A stretch of DNA of 64,000 nucleotides from Pachypanchax playfairii (taxonomy: Eukaryota; Chordata; Actinopteri; Cyprinodontiformes; Aplocheilidae), in the NCBI GenBank assembly GCA_006937955.1, contig SSNP01000024.1, positions 2,629,769-2,693,768 on the forward strand, given 5' to 3'. Positions within the stretch are counted from its first letter, which is position 1, and every line of letters begins with the position of its first letter. Below the pieces are notes generated by a model, which was not told where the DNA came from, did not search any database, and worked only from the letters and a program-made list of their open reading frames with translations. Both the position numbers and the translations under genes were made by a program. Below, one piece after another: positions 24,184-37,502 of this stretch.

Positions 24184-24843
24184 TGGTGCGTTCACACCGG
24201 CCCAACCATCAACTTCATAAGTGGCAAGTTTACATGTAAAGGCTATGGTGGACGGGCGTCAGACAGACGTCAACGGCTCTGCGGCGCTTTGTGAGCGTTA
24301 TGCGCTGCGACTTTTCAAGCTTTTCTGGCGTTTCAGGCGTTGACGCTTGAAACGTTTGAAAAGCTCAAAACACAGAAAGTAAAGCTAGCTGAACTTTGAC
24401 GTTTGACGGTCATAACACTCTTGAAGCAGCATGTCAACCAATCAGAGCGTCTCATCGTAGTGACGTACCTGAATGAAGCAGGAAGTATTCACACAGGGCG
24501 CGGGACAGATGGAAGTAGCGCTGGAAGCAAACCTCATCCAAATGTAGCTCCTGGAGCAAATGGTTTAACTCCTCAAACTCAAAACACATCTGAAAAATGG
24601 GGTGTATCCACAAACGGAGTAAACAAAGCCAAGCTACTCTGTCTATATGATCCACCATAGCTCCGAACATCCGATAACAAAGGAAGCCCCGCCTTCGCGC
24701 TTTTTTTAATGGTCCAGCATTATGAGCTTTAATGCCTACGCGTTCTGATTGGCAGGCGTTATGAGCTTCAACTTTCAAACGTCAAACTTGGAACGTTATG
24801 AGCGTTGCTTGACGTTGACAAAGTGGCCGGTGTGAACGCACCA
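24184..24843. mobile_element. PIF/Harbinger-like element, 660 bp, TAA duplication
   Basis: Tips TGGTGCGTTCACACCGG and CCGGTGTGAACGCACCA form a perfect 17-bp inverted repeat flanked by TAA on both sides (24181-24183 and 24844-24846). The three-base TAA/TTA duplication is characteristic of PIF/Harbinger elements. The interior is rich in CGTCAA/GTTTGA-type inverted words and holds a minus-strand nuclease remnant (24452-24778). Confidence 0.85.
24452..24778 (-). pseudogene. Harbinger-type nuclease N-terminal remnant
   Basis: A 108-codon minus-strand frame inside the TAA-flanked element. Its middle (RLWIHPIFQM, FEELNHLLQELHLDEVCFQ, RYFHLSRA) resembles the segment before the catalytic domain of HARBI1-like nucleases in fish, where a 'W(V/I)HP' motif is followed by a 'F..L...L..D...F..YFR(L/M)S' pattern. 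No catalytic DDE region follows, so this is a truncated relic and cannot encode an active transposase. The resemblance is from memory of the family; a protein search would decide it. Confidence 0.5.
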
Positions 24844-25106
24844 TAAAACATTAACATATGAACTTACAGCAGCAAGGTAAGGACTATGTGAATATGTAAA
24901 TCAATATGAAAAACTCTCTAAAGATGATTTTTACATGAAAACTTATTGGTTTTAACATCCAAATTTTGTTCCTGAGTGGTTGATGCTCTTCGTTTTTAGA
25001 CTTTTACTTTAGGTTTCATGAAAATGTTATTTGCAAAATCATCTGTCACCACCAACCATCATGCTTCCTCTGACTAACATCAAGTGTATTTTTATTTTAA
25101 CTCTAG

Positions 25107-25253
25107 TGTTCAGAGAGCCCTACACAGTCCGTGTGGCTGACCAGCGCTCCATACGGGGTAATGTTGCCGTGTTCAAGTGCCTCATCCCTTCAGCTGTCCA
25201 GGAGTACGTCAGTGTGGTGTCCTGGGAGAAAGACACCGTTTCCATCGTTCCTG
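25107..25253 (+). CDS. dscaml1: dscaml1 coding exon 3 (start of second Ig domain)
   Basis: 147-nt internal exon, phase 1 at both ends, acceptor TTAACTCTAG and donor CCTG|GTAGGA. It encodes about residues 122-170: VFREPYTVRVADQRS, then IRGNVAVFKCLIPS, then AVQEYVSVVSWEKDTVSIVP. It supplies the linker and the N-terminal half of the second Ig-like domain, including its first cysteine C146 and the core tryptophan W161. The partner cysteine must lie in exon 4, which is not seen here. Because the exon is symmetric and a multiple of three, skipping it would keep the frame but break the second Ig fold. The match to DSCAML1 is strong, from memory. Confidence 0.94.
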
Positions 25254-25971
25254 GTAGGACAAATAACAACACAAAAGAGTGATGATGTCATATTTAAAAA
25301 AAAAAATAGACTTTCCTTAAAATTTCATCATGAGAATCACTTCCCTGTTTGCATTTTGAATTTGTTGACAGCTTTTAATCAACTGTTAAAAAATAAGTAA
25401 AGAAATAGCCTCCACATACACAGACAATAATAAATTAAATCTGTGGTATAAATGATAAAATTCAGATTGTTTGACTGTGTGAATGTTTGAGAGCTAGAAG
25501 GACTGATGTGTGTTGACTGAATAGGAGGAGTGGACCAACATGTATTTAGATGTTTTTTTTAATTCACACCCGTGTCTTCTTGCTGTCATTTCTTCCTTTA
25601 AAATCCTACCATGCCAAATAAGTTAGCATTTACCTGAGGAAGAGTAATACCAGAGTAAAACGTATCCTTTTGTATTTATATATGTGCATTGACTTGTGTG
25701 TGTGTGCTCTGGTCTGTGTGGCACAGTGTTAACATCTGCTCTATGGAGCAATGGCAAATTGCAGGATGTCAGATGAGACTGCTCAGGTCAGATGATCCGT
25801 TTCGCTCCCTCTGCCCCTTATCTCACTCTCTGTTACAGAACACTCATTTCATCTCTCAATAGTGTGAACGGCTGTGTGTGTAAAGGTGAGTGCGAGTGCT
25901 TGTATGCCTCTTTGTATAGCTCTGTCCTTCACACAGGAGCACCCATTGATCCAGCACAACAGCAGTGTGTA

Positions 25972-25973
<2 letters not shown>

Positions 25974-26059
<86 letters not shown>
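25974..26059. repeat. Long TG microsatellite (43 units)
   Basis: 86 uninterrupted bases of TG. Peptides of alternating Cys-Val or Thr-His read through it are artefacts of the repeat. Confidence 0.97.
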
Positions 26060-26060
<1 letters not shown>

Positions 26061-27426
26061 CCTGAGGGGGGTTTCCAGTCTGGATCGATAAAGCTTGTTG
26101 TTGGATTCCCCTCTGTCTTGTCACGGATCCCTCAGTGTGAGAGTGGTGAGAGTATGCAAGTCTGTTTGACTCATAGCTCGGAGTGTGTGTTTGTGTGTGA
26201 GAGAGAGACAAAGAGAGGGAGTGAGAGAGAGTGTGTGTTTGTCAAAGCCAGTATGGTTGTGTGGTACGAGCTCAGTGGGAGTATTTTATTGATCATTTGG
26301 TAAAACATGTACATATAAATAAGTGAGTGAATGTTAAAAATCACACACACATACACAAGTGAAACTCTCTTGTCTAAATGAGCAGGTTACAGATATTTTT
26401 CCTCATTGGTGTATGATGATCATAAACCATTAAAAACGTTAAAAAACAGACTTATAATTGCATTTAAATGGCTAAAGATTATTCCCTCTGTGTTGGTCAG
26501 TGAAAGACAACATGTTATTGGAATGGTTAGGATAAAGTACATTTAATTTCCAGCCAAACTTATCATTACTACTGTCATTTAGCATTTAGCATTCATCATT
26601 AATTTTCTAGATTATAAACAGAAACATTTTGGTTTTTATACTCAATAAATGCAACAGTGAAAGCAAATCAAATTGTTGCATTTAACAACTTCAAGTATGT
26701 ATTCTGTTGTACATTTTGGATTATATGAACATCATCTCTGTACACGCTAGACATTAAATTATTGCTTGAATTATCCAAAGAGCAAAATAGGATAAGTTTG
26801 TAATTCCCAGGTTTTAGAACCAAAGCTCTTAACACCTCATCAAAAACACTTGATCATTTATCTCATTATAAACTAACAAGGAGTGACTACATTAGACAAA
26901 AAAAAACACTATCTTTTATTTTAACCAAATTATCCTAGTCTTTTTACAATTTTATTGATATTACTGGCTTAGTGGCCATTTATTAATCCATAAGTGATCA
27001 ATAAACTCTATCTTATTCAATGCTACATTACATGAGATAACATCTGCCAAGTAATAAATCAGATACATTAGGTAAATTTAAAAAGAAAACAGTATTTGTG
27101 GAGGGTATTATAATAATAAATCATGATAAGTATTTTAATCATCGTTTACTTCTCGTTGCAGTCAGAAAAAGTGGTGTTAGACATTAAAATTTATTTTTTG
27201 ACATTTAAATTTTCATTTGAAGAGATTTTAGCTTTTTATGTTTTATGTTTCTACCTCACTCCTTCTCGCTCCAAAGCTGATGAATAGGTCCTATTAGTGA
27301 CACAGTGCTCCTCTTCTTTTCATTCATCTTTGGCTTAAAGGCTCTTCTCTTTCTTTCCTCCCCTGGTACAGACTGGTGGTCTGTGTTAGCGCCACCATTA
27401 CACACACATACACAAAAACCCCTTGT

Positions 27427-27538
27427 ATCCATCCATCCATCCATCCATCCATCCATCCATCCATCCATCCATCCATCCATCCATCCATCCATCCATCCAT
27501 CCATCCATCCATCCATCCATCCATCCATCCATCCATCC
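27427..27538. repeat. ATCC tetranucleotide microsatellite (28 units)
   Basis: A perfect ATCC array followed by degenerate ACCC/ATCC units to about 27551. Open frames reading Ile-His-Pro-Ser or Met-Asp-Gly-Trp here are repeat artefacts. Confidence 0.97.
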
Positions 27539-28299
27539 ACCCATCCACCCACTCTGGTATTTGCTACTTTCATTTTTGATGGAATTTGAGATGTTCTAAT
27601 GGTTTTTGGCATTTATCAGGGACAGTGTTTGGAAGGTGTTGGCTTGACAGGAAGACATATGTCATCCAGACGGCCGTGTTGGTCAATAAAGCTGAGTTTG
27701 AATGTGCTTTGATGAAGAGGGAGGAGTGTGTTTGCTGACAGCTGGGTTAGCTGCGAGTCGACCCTCCTTGGGTGTTGTGTCACTACTTGACAGCCAAATA
27801 TGTTTGCTTTTTGTGTCTCTCTCACAAAGTGATGTAGGCCGGGGGGGTGGGGGATAGAGGAACAGACATACAGACAGACACTCAACATTTCTACTGGCTT
27901 TTTGTGGTTTTAACTTGCCTACCATAACCCCCTCTACCCCCCTATACCAGTTCTCTATCTGGTTACACTGCTCCATTTAATTGATGGTTTGCTGGTGTTG
28001 CCTTCACTTATAAAATTAGCATTCGTTTGCTTGTCAGTCGGGGAGCAGAAAGACACGATCTGACAGATGTGTACTAAGGAACTTCATCTGTGCGTGCGTG
28101 TGAGAAGATGGTTTTGTGTGTGTGTGCGCATGTGATTTTATGTGCTTGTATTCCAGTTGGAGCTTAAAACAGTGTGAGTTTTATCTGGTTACCATGGTAA
28201 CGGGTGCAATCCGGCAGACGGAATGAGGAAGGTGTGAGGATGCATCGCTGCCTGATTTTTATTAGTGCATCACCATGGCTCAGCTCCTCCATACTCATG

Positions 28300-28327
<28 letters not shown>
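28300..28327. repeat. CA dinucleotide microsatellite
   Basis: About 14 CA units. Confidence 0.9.
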
Positions 28328-28330
<3 letters not shown>

Positions 28331-29307
28331 TCACAAGCAAAACACGTAGGACAGACTTCCTCTTCCTTTCTCATTCCTTTCTTTCCTTCTTGTTTTCATT
28401 TGTGTCATGGTGTGTGGTTTATCTAAGATGTGTAGTTTGTATGTGACACTATACGCATCCAAATTTTAGTGTGTTGGTAAGTGTCTCATTGCAGATTTTG
28501 CTGTAATAGCAAACTGCATTCCAAATCTCTGAAATGTGTTTGAAGGTCTTGACTTTGAGCATTTTAAATAGATCCTCACAACTGATGGCAGCAGCAGAAA
28601 TTACTTTCTGTAAATGTTACTTTTTTGCCACCAAGCCTGGCCATCACTGGAAACTTTTAATGAGGTTCTCTCATTTTACTGCTAAGGGTTTCTGAGTTTG
28701 GATTTGTCAAGTTCTCCTATTTTTTGTTTCCATGTATTCTTGTGTTGCCATTATTTGATTCTTTTATGAACCGTGGTTCCTTTGTTATCTTTTATGTTTT
28801 TTATAATAGTACCTGTTGAGATTTTGGTTATCACCACTTCTAGGTTTTTTCATCTGTACCGATGCATTTAGTCAATATATCCATCATTATATCCTGCACT
28901 TTGTGTTGAGTCTTCTGTTAGTTTGTTAGATTTTTGTTGCTTCCTCGTCATTCCACTGTCAACTTTGCAAAAACGTTTAGTTAGTAGTTGTTGGGTTTTT
29001 TTCAATTAAGAAGTCTGATTAAATCAAAATTCTAGGATTTATCCTTTGTCCTTGCATTTGCGTTTCATTCTTATTGTTCAATTTCCAATTTACAACTATT
29101 ATTATTTGCAAAATAAAGTAATAGACAGAATACAGGAAGGGAGAGGATAAAACATTTACACAGCAATATTTCTGAGCCAGAAAAAATTTTTTTGCACAAA
29201 ATAAAAGGGAGTATTGGTTCAAACATTTGACTCTTATTTTGTGCACATAAACACAAACGTCAGAGAGATATTTTCAATAATATTTTTCTTATACAAATGC
29301 CGGTATT

Positions 29308-29580
29308 GGTTTGTTAGTTTGTGTGTCTGTCTGTCTGTTAGTGACATAACTTAAAAAGTTGTAGACAACTTTTCAAGATATTTTTTAAAAAAAATATCCG
29401 GAATGGGTCAATGAACAACTGATTTTATTTTGGGGGTGATCCGGATCCTTATACAGATCCATACATTTTTTTAAAGGATTTTTGAACATTGGGAGATCGG
29501 TGGCTGTAATGCCACAATAAATGTCTGGGTGTTGAACTAAGGTGTTTGGTGGAGGTCTGCGCTGGTGGAGTGCTTTTCTA
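29308..29580 (+). repeat. Interspersed repeat, copy 2 (uninterrupted)
   Basis: Shares 'gttagtttgtgtgtctgtctg', 'cataacttaaaaagttg', 'gtgatccggatcc', 'atgtctgggtgttgaac' and 'ggaggtctgcgctgg' in the same order as 9597-10510. It lacks the roughly 330-base insertion present there. The superfamily is not assigned. Confidence 0.6.
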
Positions 29581-30733
29581 GCTGATCCAGTTAATTGGTA
29601 CAGGAAGCTGACTGATCACATGACTGTCCAATTAAGAAAGCTCACGTTTTCTTCTTTATTCAAACTGATTGAAGAAGTGTGACAACTTTTTCTTTATCTT
29701 TCATTTACTTTTAATGAAACAATTGACATGCTTGACAATTATGGAATTAAATTAATTTGATAACTTAACCTGATGTGCAGTTTTCCAGATGTAGGCCAGC
29801 ATGTGGCATTTAAACATCCTGATTTCACTTTAAAATGTAATATACACAGAATGAAGCAAACACTCCTATTTATAACTTTATAACTGGCACAGAAACTAAT
29901 GTACGTTTGAGAAACAGAACTTTCAGATCTTTAGCTGGGGACAGATACATGATGATGGAATAATTTGAGTAAAAGTGGATAGATTTGGTGTTTTCTGTCA
30001 AATGAGTCACTGATAAGCTCTATGACTGAAGGAAATCACTGACAGAGACTGTTTCAAAGATGATGAAGGTGTGGGACAAACTGTTATTTCAGTGTTTTCA
30101 GATTCTCTGATTGAGGCTGTTTAATCCCCCCCTTCTCGTTCACACACACTGCCTCTCTTCCACTGTGCAGCGTCACCACAGCTGCTGCAGCTTTTGTCCC
30201 AATCTCCATTTATGGTCACTATGCAGACTATCTCTGTTTATCTACTCCTAACTTTATTCCACTCTTGTTCTGTTTTGGGGGATAGTGAAGTGACAATGCA
30301 CGACCTATTTCATCCCCTCCATCAGACCTTAAAGTGAACAACAGACAGGCAGGACAAAAAGTGCAGAATAAGCTGAAAAGAGAGCCGAAAGTGGCACAAA
30401 AGCATGACATGCTGAATTATGCAGATGGCAAAGTAAGGATGGAGAAATGGTGGAATGAGGCAGGTAGATGAGGACGTATGAGAGGGTGGTGGAGATGGAC
30501 AAGGAGAGATGTTTGTGGGTTTTTTTTCTTCTTCTTTTTGCTGTCCCCAGCACCCCAGGGAGAAGAAGACCAGAGGCTCTAAAGCCTCTGTTTACCAACA
30601 TAAAAGATGCATCTGACTTCTCTCTTCCATCATTGTTCTTTAGTAATATCTGCCATCTGTATCTGACCATTAAACACATAGTCAGTGAGTGTTTTTCTTT
30701 AGAAAGATCACAGTTCATTCCTGGTATAAATGT

Positions 30734-30758
30734 GGGGGGGGGGGGGGGGGGGGGGGGG
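30734..30758. repeat. 25-base G homopolymer
   Basis: Uninterrupted run of G on the sense strand of dscaml1 intron 3. The exact length is prone to sequencing error. It is capable of G-quadruplex formation. Confidence 0.85.
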
Positions 30759-31002
30759 AGGACATGCAGGGGGTAACTGGAGAAGGGAAATGGCCAGTGT
30801 TTACTTATTTATGTGTGTTTATGGCATGTGGTGGAGTATGTGTGTATATGTGTGCAAACCTGGCTGTGATGCGTGTTAGGTTGGGTTATTTATTCAGCAC
30901 TTGTGTTTGGATGTTTTACAGAGAGAACAGGTGCAGAGCGACTCTGAGCTCGCTCTGTTTGAGTGGACAGAGTGCGTGTGCTTGTGTGTGAGAGAGTGTG
31001 TA

Positions 31003-31027
31003 TGTGTGTGTGTGTGTGTGTGTGTGT
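31003..31027. repeat. TG dinucleotide microsatellite
   Basis: About 12 TG units. Confidence 0.9.
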
Positions 31028-31150
31028 TTGTTGGTGAGACAGACAGAAAGAGAGATTCAGACACAGGAGCATTCACTGTTGTCCAGGCGCTGACAAAACT
31101 GCAGTGTTTATCTGTGTAGATAATATGATTTAATTGTTTAAAAGAATGAA

Positions 31151-31347
<197 letters not shown>

Positions 31348-32003
31348 CGAACATGGATGAGTACAGATTGAAATGGCGTGAGTGATGGTGGGAGATTGAA
31401 GACGGGAGGTAGGAAGTGAGGGAGGGCTGTGCACGAGGAGAATTTCAAATGGCACTCCAATCATGCAGGCAGTCTCGTTAGCCCAGAGAACATTTGCATA
31501 GCGCTTCTGTGAATTCATTTGGCCTCACTCAGAGAAGAAGGCTCCCTTTCCTCTCTGCTAGTTAGTTATTCATTAACCACAAGATGTGCACAAGGCCATT
31601 TATGCGAATTTGCCTTGGCGCTTGTGTTCCTTGGTGACCTGGCTGACTGGACGTGCCTTTAAGTTATTTTTTTTTATACCCTGTAGTCCTTGTCACTTTT
31701 CGTGCGTTGGATCATTGTTTGCCATATTTGCAGCAGATCTGCATCTTTCTGACAGAATGGCTGCATGCCCCGCTGCTTCCTTCTGCAAACAGCAGCGAGG
31801 AGGTATACATGCAAACAGACAGAATTGCTGTCACATCTTTACCAAATCTAGAGCTGACGTCAGAGCCTTACTCACCACCTACCATGATCTCCTTCCCAAC
31901 ACCTCCTTTCACAATCACTGATGCTCTGAATCAACTTTGAATATTGCTTCCAAAAATACCAAATTATAAGAAAAAAAGCAGCTTTCTTTTTTGGGTTGAT
32001 TGT

Positions 32004-32005
32004 TT

Positions 32006-32036
<31 letters not shown>

Positions 32037-32044
32037 GGGGGGGG
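32004..32044. repeat. TG tract joined to a 25-base G run
   Basis: Eight TG units (32004-32019) pass into 25 consecutive G (32020-32044). This is a second strong G-quadruplex candidate on the transcribed gene's sense strand. Confidence 0.85.
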
Positions 32045-33873
32045 TGTAAAGGTGATGTCAGTGAGGAAGCTCAGTTAGTAAGTGAAGATGACACATATAA
32101 TGAAGAATGCAGTGGATGTGTTATTCTAATTATCCCACTGACACCCAGTGCAATCTAATGTTGTTTGACGGTGCTCAACAACCAGGGTGAAGAAGCTCTC
32201 TTGTATGCACTTTTGTGTGTTGATTGGTCTGTGTGTGAGTGTGTGTGTGTCTGTAACCAGGCGTCTGCCAAAGTCCCGTTGTGTATGTGTTTTGTCACTT
32301 TTTACAGAGAAATGATTAAACCTGCATATCTGAAGTCAAAGACTACTCAGAGATGTGCAGTATGTAGTATTAAGATGATATTTTATACACAAGAAAAGAG
32401 TAATTTTACATTATGGGGCCAAAAAAATCCATCCTCTCCAATTTTTAAAATTAGATAAATAAAACCTAAAAAAAATGTATCAAGGAAGTTTGACCATCTC
32501 TAAAAGTTCGTCTGAGGATTTAATAGAACCAGTTTCAGCAGCATTGTCCTATATGAGTGAATTTTTCTAAATTTTTAGCTGCCAAACAGATGGACTCATG
32601 TTCAATTTTAGAACACTTTGGCATACAGAGGAGTTTGTGGTCAACTCAATGAATGCAAGTTACACAGGTCCTGTGGCTAAAAGCAAGTCCAAATCACACA
32701 CCTTCCACCACTGTGCTGACTGTTAGCTGAGGGGCTTGTAATAAAATACTCATTAGAATAATTAGAAATTTTGAATAAATACCTTCATCCTGTTCTCATC
32801 TGTCCAAAATAAAGTTCGACAAGCCTTTTAATTTGTTCAAATACCATATTGTAACTACAATTATTCTATTTTTTATGTTTATATAAACAAAACTTTATGT
32901 CGTAAAGAGGGTTTGGGGTCTATGAAGGTATGTTTATGTGCATAAATGCTGCTAATCTTGTTTTTAGCATCAACATAATAAAAGATTATAATCCCATCAC
33001 TCAAAGAATGAGTTTAGTGCTACGTCACACCTGAAATGTACCTGATATTTCTTCATAGGTGAAAGAAAAGAATAAATTAGCTGGCATTTTTTGTGCATAC
33101 ATGTTCACAGACATGCATATTTGTGTTTCACTAGTGTAGTGGGGGCAGGGCAATATGAGAGATATCCTGTTCCAACACATCCCTGCTGGAGCTGACTTAA
33201 TGACCCGTGACCTGAAGATATACACGCTGGAGAAAGCGAGCGAGCGGCAGGGTAGTTGGAGGGGGACAGAAAGGGAGGAGGTGAAAAGCATTGAGTTGAA
33301 GATTCAGAAACAAAATGGATGAAAACTGCTGCAAGCTGAGGAAAGATGCAAATGTGTCCTGCTTGAAGCATCATTCAATGTTTTTTATTGTTTTTCTCAG
33401 TTTTTTTTGTGATATTTGATCTGACCGGTATCATATTTATTGCCTCTTCTTATGCCTCTTGGTTCATTTTATTCATTAACTGTTTAATATTCATTTTTAT
33501 TGAACTGATCTAGTATATGTAAGCCAATCAGAGAGAAGGTAGAGACAACTATAACAGCTCTGACTTGCAGCTCACAGTGGACACAATCTCAAGCAGCGCG
33601 AGGAAGATGGAGAATTTTCAAGTGAAAGACGGATGGAGAGATAGAGGAGGATAACTCACAAGGGAAGTAGGAGTTAAGACAGCTGAAATGGATTCACACA
33701 GTCTATCAGCTCTTTATTTTCCAAGTTATACTCAGTTTTTCTTTTTCCTTTTGACATTGTCCATATTATTTCATTTCTGGGTGACTCCTTTATTCTTTTA
33801 TTTTACCACTTAACTGTTCTTCGTTCTTCCAACCTCAAGCAACCTCTTTTATATCTGTTAGCTTCAGCTGTGC

Positions 33874-33875
<2 letters not shown>

Positions 33876-33912
<37 letters not shown>
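33876..33912. repeat. TG dinucleotide microsatellite
   Basis: About 18 TG units. Confidence 0.9.
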
Positions 33913-33914
<2 letters not shown>

Positions 33915-35403
33915 TCCGCTGATCTCCCCTGTCAGCAATGGAATCTCTGTGCTTTATTAATAGCTAATCAATGAGCTCTCTGGGATGTATGTTATGGCCT
34001 GAGGACTCCCACAAGACAAATGCTGGCATCTCACCACACAGACATCAATAGTTCACTGGAGTTTAACACATTTTTTTTACAACTCCCTTCCCCCCTTAAA
34101 TGTTATGATAGCAGAAAAAAAATTAAGCTTTGAATGTTTTTATGGAAACAAAATTAAAAATAAATTAGAATTACTGGAGTCATTTGTACAAATATGATGG
34201 ATTTGTTCTCTCGGACTTCATAGTGAAACCCATTTGTGAGGTCAAAGCTTTAAGTTTGGACCATCAAACGTGATGATTATTTTACCAGTTAGTGTTCAGA
34301 GGAACAAAGATGCACATAAGATAAACAACAATGCATCCTCACACTCCCTTTTAGATCAATTAATAGTAGTCAATTATGCTAATGTGCAGGCTTTGTGACA
34401 ACTGTAAAGCTAACACATCTGTAGGAACCTGCACATGTGTGCATACGGAGAACATGCACCACTGTGCAAGTCTTCAAAAAGATAAACACACTATGATCAC
34501 AGTGGAATGTAAACGTTTTTTATGGTGTAAACTCTCTGTTTTATTAGAGTTTCTCCTTTTGTTTTCATGTTCTCTGTGTTTGTATCACCCACACTTTTTA
34601 ATTTACCTTGGCCTCCTAAGGTTTTCCAACTTGGCTGACTTGACATTTGTTCCCCTCAAGTGCTTATCGGGCCCATTTGATTGCTTTTTGTTTTGCATCA
34701 TTATTTTTCGTCTCATTTGGCTATTTTCAGCGTGTATGCCCTCTTCCTGTTCTCTCCATTTGGGATACTTTTTTATACTTTGACAGTGTCTTTAAAGTCT
34801 GTTATTTTTCTGTTTTGGTAACATGTTCATTGTTTTACAATGCCCTTGGCAATGCAATTTTTCTGTTTTACTTACTCACAGACATCAGAGATGTCGTGTA
34901 AGATCAGATTTTTGAGTTTCAAACATTTCTGAGAAAGATGTTTTCCATTGTCTGTTTTGTTTTCTCTTTCCTGTTAAACTGAGCTCAGACTTTTTCTTAA
35001 AAATCATTTGTTGTTTAAATAAATGTGTTTCTCAATCATACACTGATAAACCTAACATCATGAACCTTGACTAGTGAGTTGAGCAACGTTCCTCATTCTG
35101 TTGCAACACAAAATCTACATCCTTATTTCAATTTTAATGTTCCTTTGATGCCTAGCTTAACATTGTATTTGCTGAGCAGTCACACCCCTTAACAAAGCTT
35201 GTATTCAAATAGGACTCAAGGACTTAAAATGTAAAACAAAATAAATTAGAAAATGAAACATCCCTCAACTGTCACTAACACACATTTCCTGTTTGTGTTG
35301 CCAGTTTTCTAGCCTACAAAGGACTTTGGTATATGACATGCATGTTTTAATTCTTTTTAAAGATCAACAATGGACCAGATACAAATCATTTTAATACTTG
35401 AAG

Positions 35404-35650
35404 TTAAAGACCCGCTCCGATGAAAACTGAGTTTTTCATGTTGTTAACATGTTCTTGTTGCATTTTTCTGATGCTAGAGGATGTATCTTATGAAAATTCA
35501 GCTCAAAATTGCATTTCTAAGTATTTTTACATCCAAATTGCTGAGAATCAGTAGCAGACACAAAAATGCACCTGAAAAAAGAGTGCGTTTGTGACGTGGA
35601 AAATCCACTGGGCGGGCCACAAGCTCCTGCTCAAGCTAGCGTAAACATCC
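35404..35650. mobile_element. Fragment of a TTAA-type non-autonomous element
   Basis: Starts TTAAAGACCCGCTCCGATGA and continues with 'gatgctagaggatgtatc' and 'gtgacgtggaaaatccac', 'ctgggcgggccac'. I recognise this as one end of a repeat common in perciform fish. No matching right end (…CGGGTCTTTAA) is found within the next kilobase, so this copy is truncated. The right boundary is approximate. Confidence 0.5.
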
Positions 35651-37151
35651 TAAAAATAATTTGTACACCTCTACTCTGACAGCATGAACATGTGAAACAT
35701 AGGGTTAGGACTGTGGGGTAAAGAAGGTCGGACCATAAAACTCTCATGAGTGGAACATTCAAAGAAACTCCAGCCAGTTGTTATTGTGCAAGGTTGTCTC
35801 AATTACCTAATAAACAATTATCCACTCAGTATCGGGGAGGGGGGGGGGGGTCATGAAGTTGTGGATGTAAGCTATTTATGAAATCTGTTCAGCTTTACAG
35901 TACATTTGCTGTCTTGTTTAAACATCCCACAATAAATAATAGATGTTGATTAAAATACTGTTTGAAGTCACTGCCAACAAATTTAATTAAGAGATAAAAT
36001 CCAATGAATTTCCATCTTATTGCTTTGTTCAACTTTTTTATCGTTAAAGATCTTGACAAGCTGTAAACATTCTACAAAAGTCTACAAAGTCATGAAATGC
36101 TTCAGTAAATAAGGCACACAACTGTATTGAAAAGTATTACTGAGCACTGTGAAAGCTCAGAACAAACATGCGACAATCAATAACACTACACACTAGTTAA
36201 ACTCAGAAATCAATACCAAACTGTAAACTGCTGGCAGGTCGGAGCCATTTCTACCAATAGGGGGTGTAAAGGCCATTTCTGCTCTTTAAATCCTTAAATC
36301 TGTTTAATGAAGAAATAATGATCTCAGTAGGAGACCAGGAAATATCAACAGGAAACCTGCTTCCTCTGGTCTAAGGAAGATCAGATTGTTGGTCTTTCTA
36401 TACCAGTTTCTATTATAAGACATTCTTCCCCAAACATTACATCCATATAAAGATTTTTCAATGAATTTGGAAAGAAAAATGTATATTCTGGTTGTGTTGT
36501 CAATCAAAAGTTTCTTCAAATTGTTGCTGCAAAGGTCAGATAAAGTGTGGAAATTGTCCTACGTTGAGTCTTAAGGCAGCCGATATTGAGTTGTAACTGG
36601 AACGAGAGCTGTAGCTGTCTCCTCAGCAGAAAATGCAATTCTCTTTAAACTCAATGTGTCAGTGTTTTCCATGGTCAACAATTTAGTTTGGCTTGAGGCA
36701 TAGCCTGAGGCAGGGAATTGTCTAGTTTGTTGACCTCTGAGTTGTTCTTTCTTTAAAATTCTTTGTTTATGTTGGTCTTGGTGGCCTGAGATCTTCAGCA
36801 CAGATCGGGACATTTGGTGAGGAAATGTGAGGCCACTGAGATGAAAGCTGTCACCGCCAAATCTGAGGATTTAAATTGATGTGCATTAGTTTTGGTGTCA
36901 GTTTCGGTCCAAAAGGAAAGAAGATAGTAAAAAGTGTTGCAAAAGTGAATCTGTTATAACACTGACAGATTAGTTTATTTATGTTTAGCTACATTAGGGT
37001 CTTTAGTGGTGAAGAGTGCATTAGTTGAATCGAGTTCTTAACCAAATTTAATGTCATTAAAAACTTTTGATTGTGACCAAAATAATCAGTTTTAAATAAA
37101 TAAAAATAATAGTGGATTTACAAGCCAATTCCACAAAAGCAGGGTTTGCAA

Positions 37152-37502
37152 TAGGAATGCATCAATACCACTTTTTTCAAACCGATACGATACCGATACT
37201 TGGATCTGAGTACTTGCCATACCGAGTAATAATGCCAATATTTCGAACACAAAAAAATGCAATGAATTGGAAGACAGGTTTTCTTCTCTGCTTGTTACAA
37301 CAAATGATGGTGAACGCGCTAAAAAAAAAAGAGGAACAATGACACAAAACTAAAATTTCAAGTGAAAAATAAAAATTTTTCTGTGAAATTATTTCTACAT
37401 TTCAAGTATTGGTTCATGGTATTGGTAACCGATACCGATATGAGTATTAAAATTGTATTGGCCCCAATGCCTCATACCAGTATCGGTACTGGTGCATCCC
37501 TA
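37152..37502. mobile_element. hAT-type MITE, 351 bp, with 8-bp duplication
   Basis: Starts TAGGAATGCATCAATACC and ends GGTACTGGTGCATCCCTA, imperfect inverted repeats close to the TAGGGATGCACCGATAC tip known from vertebrate hAT elements. It is flanked by an exact 8-bp duplication GTTTGCAA (37144-37151 and 37503-37510), the hAT signature. The interior has repeated 'cgataccgatac' words and no transposase. Confidence 0.9.

Larger units (their letters stand above)
11536..25106 (+). other. dscaml1: dscaml1 intron 2 (about 13.6 kb)
   Basis: Starts GTGAGG and ends TTTTAACTCTAG. It holds a hAT-type fragment, four TTAA- or TAA-flanked elements, a complete Tc1 transposon and two SINE-like repeats, all listed separately. 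The gaps 12864-13163, 13491-15599, 17206-17984, 18889-21317, 22423-24180 and 24847-25106 contain no gene I can support. They are AT-rich, with minor CA-rich patches (about 13940-14095). Confidence 0.8.

Noticed and set aside
25792..26303. Open frames of repeated Cys-Val or Thr-His
   Set aside because: Direct translation of the TG microsatellite; no codon bias or domain.
27256..27612. Open frames of Met-Asp-Gly-Trp or Ile-His-Pro-Ser repeats
   Set aside because: Translation of the ATCC array in alternate frames. The same applies to the frames over 30894-31518.
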